Source: BJGO01 sp964640655
Lineage (GTDB): Bacteria; Bacteroidota; Bacteroidia; Chitinophagales; UBA10324
NCBI GenBank assembly: GCA_964640655.1
Contig: CAZXFT010000008.1
Coordinates: 71,414-135,413 of the forward strand
Direction of reading: 5' to 3'
DNA length: 64,000 bases
Part shown: in pieces, positions 37,046-46,420 of the stretch
How the letters are laid out: the number at the start of each line of letters is the position of its first letter
Numbering within the stretch: the first letter of the stretch is position 1
Program-made: the position numbers and the translations under genes
The notes under the pieces: generated by a model
Database searches by the model: none
What the model was told of the DNA's origin: nothing
What the model saw: only the letters and a program-made list of their open reading frames with translations

Positions 37046-37830
37046 ATTTTATACACTCCTTCATAAACACGCTCCACAGGTCCTTCTAAAAAGATATTGT
37101 TGTAAATTCCATTGCCTTCTTTATGAAAGTTCACTGTTAATCGTCCGCCGTTTGCAATAACCTGATAGGACTGCTCGGTTGCTGAATTTTTACTCCACTC
37201 TGAACGGCTAATGGCAGCAGCTACACAACCGGTACCACATGCCTCAGTTTCGTTTTCAACACCGCGTTCGTAGGTGCGTAATCTGAGCGCATCAGGCAAT
37301 ATCTGTAGGAAATTGACATTCACTCCTTTATCAGTAAACTCGTGATTATATCGAATTTGCTTGCCGGTTTCATAAACATTTAAAGCCTCAACATCATCAA
37401 CATTAAACACAATATGTGGTGAGCCTGTGTCAAGTAACAAAGCATTTTCTCGCTGTAAAATCATTTTCACGTCGCGCATGCTCACCTTAACCCTGTTATG
37501 ATCAGTTACTAGAAATTGATGAATACCATCATATGCCATAAATGAATGTGTGTTAAACAAAACCCCGCATTCAGCGGCAAAAATGACAGCACATCGGGCT
37601 CCATTTCCGCACAAACTGCCTTCTTTTCCATCGGCGTTATGGTAAACCATTTTAAAATCCACTGAATAAATATTTCTAATAAATATTAGTCCATCGGCAC
37701 CAATTCCGTAGTGTCTGTCGCACATTTGCTTAATGTGCTTATTAGTCAGATTACCCAAACCTTCGACACGGTCGTCTATTAAAATAAAATCATTTCCGGC
37801 GCCGTGATATTTAACAAAGGGAATTTTCAC
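37042..37830 (-). CDS. dapF: Diaminopimelate epimerase
   Basis: 262 residues. Converts LL- to meso-diaminopimelate, precursor of lysine and the peptidoglycan cross-link. N-terminus MKIPFVKYHGAGNDFILIDD is diagnostic. The two catalytic cysteines are C74 in SLCGNGARC and C198 in EACGTGCVAA, one from each half of the pseudo-symmetric fold. First gene of a four-gene operon with the cytochrome, mltG and brkB; divergent from htrA across 200 bp. Confidence 0.95.
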   Translation of the reverse strand: MKIPFVKYHGAGNDFILIDDRVEGLGNLTNKHIKQMCDRHYGIGADGLIFIRNIYSVDFKMVYHNADGKEGSLCGNGARCAVIFAAECGVLFNTHSFMAYDGIHQFLVTDHNRVKVSMRDVKMILQRENALLLDTGSPHIVFNVDDVEALNVYETGKQIRYNHEFTDKGVNVNFLQILPDALRLRTYERGVENETEACGTGCVAAAISRSEWSKNSATEQSYQVIANGGRLTVNFHKEGNGIYNNIFLEGPVERVYEGVYKI

Positions 37831-38030
37831 CGTCTAAAAGTACTTAGACTATATAAAACAATAGACGGAACAATATCTCTGCATTTAACTGTCATTTTTC
37901 AACTTTGAAATGTTCCTTTTCAGCTTCGAAATAAAAGAATCCTAATACACACTAAACTGTTGCTATATTAGTTTAATTAGGCATAATTTTTGAAAATTTG
38001 CAAACCACTAAAAATTCAACAAGGACATTT

Positions 38031-39527
38031 ATGAAAACAAAAAATCTGCTATTAGTCATTTTAGTTGCTATGGGTAGTTCCATAGTAACCGTTTCAGGAT
38101 TAAAGTATTTCTCCTCAAAATCATTCAGCGGAACTCAAGAATTTGGAGTTGAACCTACCAACGTCAGATTCACTAATTTCAGCCCCGCTACCTCCGATCA
38201 TTATCTGGCGGCAAGCACCGATTTTACTTCTGCTGCTGCGCTTACAACACCAACAGTGGTCCACATAAACACAAGTTATACACCCAAGCAACGTAGCAAC
38301 GATATGACCTATGACCCCTTCCGCGATTTCTTTGGAAACGATTTCTGGAACTTTAGAATGGATCCATATGGCAGTAGACCAAAAGAGTCAAGTGGTTCTG
38401 GTGTTATCATTTCCGACGATGGTTATATTGTAACCAACAATCACGTGGTTGCTGATGGAGATAAAATTTCTGTGATATTGAACAATAAGAAAGAATATTC
38501 CGCAACAGTAATCGGATCAGACCCATCTACAGATTTAGCTTTAATTAAAATTGATGCAGGAGACCTGCCATTTATCAGTTTCGGTAATTCTGACAGCACA
38601 AAAGTGGGTGAATGGGTGTTGGCAGTTGGTAACCCTTTCAACTTGGAGAGCACAGTTACTGCCGGTATCATTAGTGCCAAAGGTCGTAATATCAACATTC
38701 TAAAGGACAAAGGTTCCATTGAAAGCTTTATTCAAACAGATGCTGCAGTAAATCCGGGAAACAGTGGTGGTGCATTGGTAAATCTACGTGGTGAGTTAAT
38801 AGGAATCAACTCAGCTATTGCCACTCCTACAGGTTCTTATGCCGGATACTCTTTTGCGGTGCCTGTTAACATTGTTAAAAAAGTAGTTAATGATTTGGTA
38901 AAATTTGGAGTGGTTCAACGTGGTTACCTCGGTGTAAGCATTGCCAATATCAACGAAGAATTAGCCAAGAAATATGAAATCAATACGCTTGATGGTGTTT
39001 ATGTTGATGCAGTGAATGATGGCTCCGCTGCTGCCGAAGCCGGCATTAAATCAGGTGATGTTATTGTTGCAATAAATGATGTTAATGTAAAATCAACTTC
39101 AGAATTGCAGGAACAAATTGCTCGTTACCGTCCAAATGATCAGATTAACGTAACAGTATTGCGAGGCGATAAGCAAAAAATTCTGAGTACACGTTTGAAA
39201 AACATAGATGGCGAAACTACAGTGGTCAAGAAAGATCAGGTGAGCAGTTTTGCTTCATTGGGTGCCGATTTCCAAAATTTGACCAATGAAGAAAAGAAAC
39301 AACTCGGTATTAACGGTGGAGTAAAAGTTGCTAAACTGTATGATGGCAAACTTTCTAAAAACACTGACATACGCGATGGATTCGTTATCACAAAGGTGGA
39401 TAACAAACCTGTGAACAATGTTGATGAATTAAAAACGGCTTTACAAAACAAAGCCGGTCAGGGTGTAATGATTGAAGGTACATACCCTAACTATTCTGGA
39501 AATTATTTTTACGCATTCAGGATGTAA
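38031..39527 (+). CDS. Do-like periplasmic serine protease (HtrA/DegP family)
   Basis: 498 residues from the ATG at 38031, which follows AAGGAC; a longer open frame from 37998 lacks support. Signal/anchor at 5-22 (LLLVILVAMGSSIVTVSG). Trypsin-like domain with catalytic His in TNNHVVAD (about 138), Asp in DPSTDLALIKI (about 167) and Ser in VNPGNSGGALV (about 244). Two PDZ domains follow: RGYLGVSIANI then AAAEAGIKSGDVIVAI, and a second from about 410 with KNTDIRDGFVITKVDN. It serves as periplasmic protease/chaperone for misfolded exported proteins. Monocistronic with its own terminator. Confidence 0.95.
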   Translation: MKTKNLLLVILVAMGSSIVTVSGLKYFSSKSFSGTQEFGVEPTNVRFTNFSPATSDHYLAASTDFTSAAALTTPTVVHINTSYTPKQRSNDMTYDPFRDFFGNDFWNFRMDPYGSRPKESSGSGVIISDDGYIVTNNHVVADGDKISVILNNKKEYSATVIGSDPSTDLALIKIDAGDLPFISFGNSDSTKVGEWVLAVGNPFNLESTVTAGIISAKGRNINILKDKGSIESFIQTDAAVNPGNSGGALVNLRGELIGINSAIATPTGSYAGYSFAVPVNIVKKVVNDLVKFGVVQRGYLGVSIANINEELAKKYEINTLDGVYVDAVNDGSAAAEAGIKSGDVIVAINDVNVKSTSELQEQIARYRPNDQINVTVLRGDKQKILSTRLKNIDGETTVVKKDQVSSFASLGADFQNLTNEEKKQLGINGGVKVAKLYDGKLSKNTDIRDGFVITKVDNKPVNNVDELKTALQNKAGQGVMIEGTYPNYSGNYFYAFRM

Positions 39528-39550
39528 ACTTGCAAGATCCGGTGCAGTGT

Positions 39551-39586
39551 AAAAGCCGTCATAGATTATCTAAGACGGCTTTTTTT
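39551..39586 (+). terminator. Intrinsic terminator of the HtrA protease gene
   Basis: Stem AAAGCCGTC/GACGGCTTT with a 13-nt loop and a T-run to 39586, 24 nt past the stop. Confidence 0.9.
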
Positions 39587-39637
39587 AATGTTCCAACTCA
39601 ATAGTATTAGCGTTAGGTTTGGAGAAATTTTAACTCA

Positions 39638-40813
39638 TTGTCATTTTCATTTCAACAAGCCTCTTCCGTTTTTATTACTTGCCCGTTTAAAGCTTCTCAT
39701 TTAACCGCTGCAGAGACAGAAGCACTAGGATTTAAAGTAGAACAGATTAAGGATAATGCTATTACTACTACAGCTACTTTAAAAGATTGCATCAAACTCA
39801 ATCTGAACCTGAGAACTGCAAGTAAGGTGTTGTGGCTTCTGTTTGAAGGTAAGGCAATTAATGCAGATACGCTTTATTCCCTCATTAATAAATATAACTG
39901 GGAACAGTTGCTCGATGTTAACGGATATCTATCCATTCAGTCCTTTACACAAAATGATACCATCAATAATACACTTTTCACTAATCTGAAAGTGAAAGAT
40001 GCTATTGCTGATTTCTTTATTAAGAAATATAACAAACGACCAGACAGCGGACCGGAGAACAGGGGTTTACAGTTATTTATATATTGGATTGGAGAAGATG
40101 TTCGTGTGTATATAGATACCAGTGGCGAAACACTTGCAAGACATGGTTACAGAAAAATTCCACTGAAAGCTCCATTACAGGAAAATCTTGCAGCATCTAT
40201 TATAATGGCAACGGTCTGGGATGGTACAAGCACATTTATTAATCCAATGTGCGGTAGCGGTACTTTAGCTATTGAAGCAGCTATGATTATGAGTAAGCGG
40301 GTGCCTGGTTTATTTAAAAAGGACTATGCTTTTAAAAACCTGAAAGGCTATAATGATGAATGGTATCGTGATGAACTTATAGCTTGCAGAATGGCAGTGA
40401 AAAATCCATTACTAGCACCAGTTATTGCAACAGATATTTCAATGGACGCTGTGCGAAGTGCAAAAGTTAATGCCTCTCTTGCAAATCTGGAAAGCAACAT
40501 CAAATTTGAAAGATGCTCTTTTGAAGAAACATATATACCTGAACAAAAAGGGATTATTATTATTAATCCACCCTATGGCGAACGCATCGGAGATGAACAG
40601 GATCTACAGTTGCTTTATAAGAAGATTGGCGATTTCTTTAAAACCAGATGTAAGGGTTACAAGGGGTACGTTTTCACAGGAAACCCCGAATTGGCAAAAT
40701 TTATTGGACTTAAGCCACAGCGAAAGATTCCATTCTTTAATGCAAAAATTGAATGCCGACTGCTGGAGTTTGATATTTATGAGGGCAGTAAGAAAATTCA
40801 ATCCGGCAATTAG
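39638..40813 (+). CDS. THUMP-domain RNA guanine N2-methyltransferase (RlmL-N-like)
   Basis: 391 residues. A THUMP domain (about 55-165) precedes a class I SAM methyltransferase domain with motif I NPMCGSGTLAIEAAM (about 205) and the catalytic IIINPPYGERIGDE (about 309), of the NPPY amino-methylating type. This matches the RlmL N-domain/TrmG group that makes m2G in 23S rRNA or tRNA; which substrate is unclear. No ATG is available: the only plausible start is TTG at 39638, preceded by GGAG at 39621-39624, and the frame is closed by TAG at 39614. The stand-alone form without the RlmK half is normal in Bacteroidota. Confidence 0.9.
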   Translation: MSFSFQQASSVFITCPFKASHLTAAETEALGFKVEQIKDNAITTTATLKDCIKLNLNLRTASKVLWLLFEGKAINADTLYSLINKYNWEQLLDVNGYLSIQSFTQNDTINNTLFTNLKVKDAIADFFIKKYNKRPDSGPENRGLQLFIYWIGEDVRVYIDTSGETLARHGYRKIPLKAPLQENLAASIIMATVWDGTSTFINPMCGSGTLAIEAAMIMSKRVPGLFKKDYAFKNLKGYNDEWYRDELIACRMAVKNPLLAPVIATDISMDAVRSAKVNASLANLESNIKFERCSFEETYIPEQKGIIIINPPYGERIGDEQDLQLLYKKIGDFFKTRCKGYKGYVFTGNPELAKFIGLKPQRKIPFFNAKIECRLLEFDIYEGSKKIQSGN

Positions 40814-40886
40814 CCGTTTTTCGACAAATAGCTAATAATTTAATCCATATGTAACATTTTCATCGTTAAACAATGAACTATACTAT

Positions 40887-40894
40887 TATATTTG
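40887..40894 (+). promoter_or_regulatory. Promoter -7 box for the T9SS subtilase
   Basis: TATATTTG, an exact TAnnTTTG match, 33 nt before the ATG at 40928. Confidence 0.5.
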
Positions 40895-40927
40895 ACATTA
40901 ATTAAAAAAGAACCATAACACCAAAAT

Positions 40928-43876
40928 ATGCTCCGTAAATTTTTACTTCACTTTTTTCTGCTAGCGCTCGCATCACAGGCATTTGCTCAGGAAGCAAATC
41001 GCGTTCCCGGTGAATTACTCGTTTCTCTAAAAGCCGGATATACTGGACAACAATTGGAGGAATCCATCAACTTTTACAGTCCTGATAAAATTAACCTACT
41101 CGAAAAACTGATGCCCGATTTCAATATTTATCATTTCAGTTTTATCGAAAACTCAGAAAACCCAATGAGAATATTGAATCTGATTAAACAACATCCTTTT
41201 GTAGATGTCGTTCAGTTTAATCACGAAGTAAAACTGCGTGTTACCTCACCTAACGATGCCAGTTTCAGTCAGCAATGGTCCTTAAAAAATACCGGTCAAA
41301 GTGGCGGAAATTCTGATGCCGATATTGATGCTGATGAAGCATGGGATATTACTACCGGAGGTTTAACAACATTAGGAGACACAATAGTGGTAGCCGTTAT
41401 AGATGGAGGATTTCAGCTCACTCACCCCGATTTAACTCAAAACATTTATAGAAATTATCAGGAAATAGGTGGTAACGGCATCGATGACGACAATAACGGT
41501 TACATTGATGATGTAAATGGATGGAATGCTTATAATGATAACGGTACCATTCCTTCAGACCAACATGGCACACATGTAAGTGGAATTATTGGCGCTCGCG
41601 GAAATAACGGCATCGGTGTATCCGGTGTTAACTGGAATGTTAAAGTGATGACCATCGCCGGTTCAACCGGATCGGAAGCGACTGTAATCAAAGCCTACGG
41701 TTATGCAGCCAAGATGAGAAAACTTTATAACCAAACCAACGGTGTTAAAGGCGCATACGTGGTTTCTACAAATTCATCGTTTGGAGTTGACTTAGCCAAC
41801 CCAAACAACTATCCATTATGGTGTGCTTTTTATGACACACTTGGTAAGTACGGTATATTGAGCGCCGGAGCTACAGCTAATGCAAATTATAATGTTGACA
41901 CACAAGGTGATATTCCTACTGCATGCCCAAGTAATTTTTTAATTAGTGTTACAAATACAACCAATACAGATGCTAAAAATAGCAGCTGTGGTTACGGAGC
42001 TACCACTATTGACTTAGGTTCTCCGGGAACTAATATTTATAATACTGTCACTAATAGCGGTTATTCTAACCTCACAGGTACATCAATGGCTACACCTCAT
42101 GTCGCCGGTGCTATAGGATTAATGTATGCTGCTGCCTGTGAGCAATTAATTGCCGAGTCAAAAACAAGCCCCTCTGTGATAGCTGCTCAAATGAAGGAAT
42201 ACATGTTGAATGGCACAGACCCTGTAAACTCAATGGCTAACATAACCGTAACCGGTGGCCGTTTGAACTTAAACAAGGCCTTATTGAATGTATTAACTTA
42301 CCCCTGCGATCCAACAGCACCACCAGTTGTCAACTTCAACGGAAGTAACATTAACGGTTGCCCGGGTTTGTCTGCTTCATTCAACAATCAAACTACCGGA
42401 ATACCTTCTTCAATTTTATGGTTGTTCCCGGGAGGTTCTCCTAGCAGTTCCACTTCTTCAAATCCTAGCGTTGTATACAACGCTTTGGGAACATACAATG
42501 TTACCTTAATAGCAACTAACTCTTTCGGTTCTGATACTTTGACACTGAGTAATTATGTAAATATTAATACAAGCGGAACAACAACCTTCTGGACCGAAGG
42601 CTTTGAAACAGCATCAAACTTCAACGATATAGGATGGAGCACTGTTTCTACAAGTAGTGTCAATTGGACGGTTTTTTCAGGTGTAGCAGGCAATGGAAAC
42701 AGCACTAAAGCTGCGCGTGTTAATATTTTCAGCAATCAGAATGATGTGGGTGCTCGTTATGGTTTAATAACTCCCCCACTCGATTTTACCAATCACAGCA
42801 ATGTGCAATTAAAAATAAAACATGCCTACCGCAGACGTGTAACATCTGTTTCAGATTCATTAATAGTATATGTAAGTGTTGATGGAGGAAATACTTTTCC
42901 TTATAAATTACTTACAAAAGGTGAAAATGGTCAGGGAACTTTAGCAACGTCAAACACTACAAATACAAACTGGGCACCAAGTCAGTCTTCACAATGGTGC
43001 TTTAACGATAATACACCCGGATGCTTTTCAATAGACCTATCCAACTTCGATGGCTTACCAGATGTGCGTATCAAATTTGAAGTTTACAGCAATGGCAATA
43101 ATAATTTTTACTTAGACGATGTGGAATTATTAGGTCAATGTATGGAGCCTCAATTGATAGCACCGGTTGCAAATCTGACTATATCAAAAACTACAGCATG
43201 CGTTGGCGAGACTATTACTTTCAGTGATGCCAGTCAAAATACTCCAATCAACTGGCAGTGGTCAGTCAATGGCGGTTCGCCATCAACATCTACGCAACCT
43301 GCGTTTACTACTTCTTTCAGCACGGAGGGTGTATATGATGTAACACTAATAGTCAGCAACTTTGTTGGAGCAGATACTATTACCATTACTGAAGCTGTAA
43401 CCGTTAATCCTACTCCTGCAGTACCTGCCGTAACACAAAGTAACGATACGTTATATAGCAGCGCATCAAGCGGTAATCAGTGGTATTTCAATGGCAATAT
43501 CATTAATGGTGCTACCAACTCATTTTATATTCCTGCAAACAATGGCAATTACACTGTTAAAGTATCAAACAATTTCGGATGCATTGCTACTTCTGACGCA
43601 TTCGCATTTATCAAGTCAGGTATTGATGTAATTGCGAATCCTAATGTATTCAGCATGTATCCAAATCCGGCTCAAAACCTCTTGACAATAGAAGTATATG
43701 GGACTATTCAGAACACTTTTGAGTTGGCAGACGCATTAGGCAGAGTAATTACTTCGGTAGTATTAAACAACAAAATTAGTACGATTGACATCAGTCAATT
43801 ACCAGCCGGTATTTATGCAGCAAGCATAGTTCGCGACAGTAAGCGTGTTACCAAGAAGTTAGTAGTAAATAAATAA
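40928..43876 (+). CDS. Secreted subtilisin-like (S8) protease with PKD domains and T9SS sorting domain
   Basis: 982 residues. Signal peptide 1-20 (FLLHFFLLALASQAFAQ). The propeptide runs to about 110. The S8 domain has Asp in VAVIDGGFQLTHPDL (about 158), His in QHGTHVSGIIGA (about 213) and Ser in LTGTSMATPHVAGAIGL (about 385). After it come a PKD-like domain (SILWLFPGGSPSSSTSSN), a jelly-roll/MAM-like segment (about 545-735, with NNFYLDDVELLG), a second PKD-like domain (INWQWSVNGGSPSTS) and a type A sorting domain (MYPNPAQNLLTIEV, PAGIYAASIV, TKKLVVNK). The triad is complete, so it is probably an active extracellular protease exported by the T9SS. Confidence 0.95.
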   Translation: MLRKFLLHFFLLALASQAFAQEANRVPGELLVSLKAGYTGQQLEESINFYSPDKINLLEKLMPDFNIYHFSFIENSENPMRILNLIKQHPFVDVVQFNHEVKLRVTSPNDASFSQQWSLKNTGQSGGNSDADIDADEAWDITTGGLTTLGDTIVVAVIDGGFQLTHPDLTQNIYRNYQEIGGNGIDDDNNGYIDDVNGWNAYNDNGTIPSDQHGTHVSGIIGARGNNGIGVSGVNWNVKVMTIAGSTGSEATVIKAYGYAAKMRKLYNQTNGVKGAYVVSTNSSFGVDLANPNNYPLWCAFYDTLGKYGILSAGATANANYNVDTQGDIPTACPSNFLISVTNTTNTDAKNSSCGYGATTIDLGSPGTNIYNTVTNSGYSNLTGTSMATPHVAGAIGLMYAAACEQLIAESKTSPSVIAAQMKEYMLNGTDPVNSMANITVTGGRLNLNKALLNVLTYPCDPTAPPVVNFNGSNINGCPGLSASFNNQTTGIPSSILWLFPGGSPSSSTSSNPSVVYNALGTYNVTLIATNSFGSDTLTLSNYVNINTSGTTTFWTEGFETASNFNDIGWSTVSTSSVNWTVFSGVAGNGNSTKAARVNIFSNQNDVGARYGLITPPLDFTNHSNVQLKIKHAYRRRVTSVSDSLIVYVSVDGGNTFPYKLLTKGENGQGTLATSNTTNTNWAPSQSSQWCFNDNTPGCFSIDLSNFDGLPDVRIKFEVYSNGNNNFYLDDVELLGQCMEPQLIAPVANLTISKTTACVGETITFSDASQNTPINWQWSVNGGSPSTSTQPAFTTSFSTEGVYDVTLIVSNFVGADTITITEAVTVNPTPAVPAVTQSNDTLYSSASSGNQWYFNGNIINGATNSFYIPANNGNYTVKVSNNFGCIATSDAFAFIKSGIDVIANPNVFSMYPNPAQNLLTIEVYGTIQNTFELADALGRVITSVVLNNKISTIDISQLPAGIYAASIVRDSKRVTKKLVVNK

Positions 43877-43895
43877 TAATTTTCATCATCAAATA

Positions 43896-43924
43896 AAAAA
43901 GCCTCTGCATCGCAGAGGCTTTTT
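43896..43924. terminator. Bidirectional terminator between the subtilase and PKD lipoprotein genes
   Basis: AAAAAGCCTCTGC and GCAGAGGCTTTT pair perfectly around a 3-nt loop. The A and T runs on either side serve both convergent genes (stops at 43876 and 43927). Confidence 0.92.
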
Positions 43925-43926
43925 AA

Positions 43927-45036
43927 TTACGGATAAGCTAAGCCCCAAAAGCTTTTATTACTTTCAATGATGATGTACTCACTGGTATTCAATGTACTAA
44001 ACAATATGGCTTTAAATGAACAGGAAATTTTCTTTGTTTTAATTCCAAATTCATTGTTCGAATAATCTTCAACCGAATTAATATTGAAGTAGGAAGATGC
44101 ATCCTGTGTCTGTTTATCAGAGACATACACTTTACCGTCGTTGCCTATATAAGTAATTCTGACTTTTGAAAATAGATCCTGCGAAACTGATGTATCAATC
44201 ATTGATGAATATGTCCAGTCGGCGCTGCAAGTTGTAATACCAGGAATATTTAAGGCACGACAAAATGTTTTGGTTACACTATTCTTAGATGCAGTTAAAC
44301 ACACCTTAACCTCAGGAAATGCATTTGGATTGAGATAGGCTGTGGTAATGAATCCAGTAGATATTAAGGTATCGTTCAAAGTCCAAGAAAGAGGTGTCCA
44401 GCCTGCAGATGGAGTTGATAGATTGAGTGTGTTTTGTTGAAGATCGTAGGTAAATGTTAAATCATATTCAGGTGATTGACTCACATTAATTTCATTGCAG
44501 GAAGAAAGGGTACATCCATTCAAGGTATCCATAGCTGTAAGACATACATTATATATACCGTTACCTAAGAATACATGAGTGGGATTCTGAACTGTAGAAT
44601 TTGTTCCATCACCAAAAGTCCATAAATAAGAATTATATCCATTAATGCCAGTAAACTGATATTCAATGTTTTGAGTGGAATCAATTGTGGTCAGAAAAGT
44701 AAATCCGCCATTGTATAACACATCTGAAATTGTAGGAATGTAGGATTCTAATCTTAATTCATTGTCGTTTAATTCTATAGTTAGTGACTCGCATCCACTA
44801 CAGGTAGTGCTTGCCAATGTACCGGTAAGACGATACAAATTAGCCGATGCAATATTTGTAGACTGGTAGTTAGTAAACATATAATAGTCAGCAACTCCTG
44901 CATATATATTCTTCTCCTGACCATTTATTTTGCCTTTGAAATAAAAAACAGGTTGTTGCTCTTCAAGAGATGGAAATTGCTTTTGACAAGCTAACATTAA
45001 AATAGAAACGATTAATGCAGAAATGATGTAACGCAT
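43927..45036 (-). CDS. PKD-domain lipoprotein, third gene of the sigma/anti-sigma operon
   Basis: 369 residues. Lipoprotein signal: SALIVSILMLAC with the lipobox LMLAC at Cys17, then QKQFPSLEE. A PKD domain is at about 145-195 (YLWTFGDGTNSTVQNPTHVF, GIYNVCLTAMDTLNGC), with a second PKD-like repeat after it. The flanking parts (a 100-residue N-terminal domain and a 100-residue C-terminal domain) are unrecognised. It starts 1 bp after the transenvelope anti-sigma gene, so the two are certainly co-transcribed. A role as an outer-membrane partner or ligand of that protein is an inference from the operon only. Confidence 0.85.
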   Translation of the reverse strand: MRYIISALIVSILMLACQKQFPSLEEQQPVFYFKGKINGQEKNIYAGVADYYMFTNYQSTNIASANLYRLTGTLASTTCSGCESLTIELNDNELRLESYIPTISDVLYNGGFTFLTTIDSTQNIEYQFTGINGYNSYLWTFGDGTNSTVQNPTHVFLGNGIYNVCLTAMDTLNGCTLSSCNEINVSQSPEYDLTFTYDLQQNTLNLSTPSAGWTPLSWTLNDTLISTGFITTAYLNPNAFPEVKVCLTASKNSVTKTFCRALNIPGITTCSADWTYSSMIDTSVSQDLFSKVRITYIGNDGKVYVSDKQTQDASSYFNINSVEDYSNNEFGIKTKKISCSFKAILFSTLNTSEYIIIESNKSFWGLAYP

Positions 45037-45037
45037 C

Positions 45038-46420
45038 TTAGTATTTGTTTAGAAGTCGATAAGAAATACCCGCATTCAACACCCATGGTGCATTGCGACG
45101 TGTATTCCCATAGAAGTTGTTCGCTGATATATCGCTCAGCATTTTGTTGATGCCTAACTGAATATCGAAATGTTTTTGGATGTGAAATTGATATTGTAGA
45201 CCTGCAGACAACTGCCAAGTATTGATGCCAGAAGTATAACCCCATTCTTTTTTTGAGAATTCAGTGGTCTCAGCTGTTTGTAGAGATGCAGACGGGGTCT
45301 TATTAATGCCACCAAGATTTGATCTAACATTTAACAAATAGTAGAACACAATACCTGCAGAAAGGGAATGTCTTTTATTAAAATGATAAGTACATCGAAT
45401 CGGTGCATTCAGTTGTAAAAGCAATTCCTGACTAATTTCTTGGCTCTTCTGTGGTGTGGAAAATCCGGTGCTTAAGTTTTGTACAGAATCATATGTTACC
45501 AAACCAAAGCTGTAATATTTATTATCACTAATTATTGAATCGGCACCACGTATCCGCATAGTATTCAGACCAATTCCTGTATTTAATGACCAATGTTCGC
45601 TGTTACTGATTCTTTTGTTGACATTAAATTGTAAATACGGTGAAATATCAAATTGTTTTTCTTCATAGCCTTTAATCTGTATGGTAGGATATGCATAACT
45701 TCCTAGAGAAATTGCAATATAGTTAGCAGGTAGTTGCTTGAAATTGATAGTGTGCAAATGTGAAGTGATTTCTAATTCTTTTAAGTTGTAGCTAATCAAA
45801 TAACTTTTCAAACTTTTTAATGTATTAATAAACAATAAATTCCTGTTATTATTTACAACCGCTTCTGCTTCATCTAGAACAGCATTGGTGTTTGTGTTTG
45901 CAGTAGAAGTAATTTGAATTGATGGCTTTGTTCCTTTTATATCAGAAGAGAGGTTAGCATGATTATTGTTACTTCTGTTTTTCACTTCTCCGGCAACTAT
46001 CAGTTTGCTATTATCAGTTATAATTATGTTGCTATTATGATTTATGTGGTTAGCAAAATCTGTTGACTTTTCTATAGTTGTAACATCCTGTTGTTTCTCA
46101 GTAGATTGTTGTTCGTATGATGATATATCTTTAGTTGATTTTGAATCTGAATTTTCAGTAAATTCATTTGAAGCTACAATCTGATCATTGATTTTATCAG
46201 ATTCTGCTATAGATGAATAGTACTGATAGAATAATACAGAAGCGATAATAATTACCATGCCTGCCATAAGCAGCATGCCGTTCTTAAGATTATAGTAACC
46301 ACCTCGTTTGTTATCTGGTAGTTGTGAAGCAACTTTCTCCCAATAGGCTTCCTTGTAAGGAAATTGTTTTTCCTCACTCAGTGTACGAAAGAGTTTATCC
46401 AGATCATTTTGCTGTTTCAT
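45038..46420 (-). CDS. Probable dual membrane-spanning anti-sigma factor with outer-membrane barrel
   Basis: 460 residues. The N-terminal ~48 residues are cytoplasmic and amphipathic (DLDKLFRTLSEEKQ, YKEAYWEKVASQL), like anti-sigma regions. One membrane helix is at about 50-68 (LLMAGMVIIIASVLFYQYY). A long Ser/Asn/Lys-rich linker (about 70-215) would cross the periplasm. From about 220 to the end, alternating strands form a barrel (YLQFNVNKRIS, WSLNTGIGLNTMRI, HSLSAGIVFYYLL, LQYQFHIQKHFDIQLGINK), ending NAGISYRLLNKY. This is the architecture of the Dma anti-sigma proteins described in Bacteroides thetaiotaomicron. The gene overlaps the upstream ECF sigma gene by 17 bp and is followed by a PKD lipoprotein, supporting the call. 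Confidence 0.75.
   Translation of the reverse strand: MKQQNDLDKLFRTLSEEKQFPYKEAYWEKVASQLPDNKRGGYYNLKNGMLLMAGMVIIIASVLFYQYYSSIAESDKINDQIVASNEFTENSDSKSTKDISSYEQQSTEKQQDVTTIEKSTDFANHINHNSNIIITDNSKLIVAGEVKNRSNNNHANLSSDIKGTKPSIQITSTANTNTNAVLDEAEAVVNNNRNLLFINTLKSLKSYLISYNLKELEITSHLHTINFKQLPANYIAISLGSYAYPTIQIKGYEEKQFDISPYLQFNVNKRISNSEHWSLNTGIGLNTMRIRGADSIISDNKYYSFGLVTYDSVQNLSTGFSTPQKSQEISQELLLQLNAPIRCTYHFNKRHSLSAGIVFYYLLNVRSNLGGINKTPSASLQTAETTEFSKKEWGYTSGINTWQLSAGLQYQFHIQKHFDIQLGINKMLSDISANNFYGNTRRNAPWVLNAGISYRLLNKY

Noticed and set aside
40425..40835. Plus-strand open frame of 136 codons overlapping the THUMP methyltransferase
   Set aside because: It is a +1 shadow of the methyltransferase domain, whose own frame carries NPPY and continues to a proper stop.
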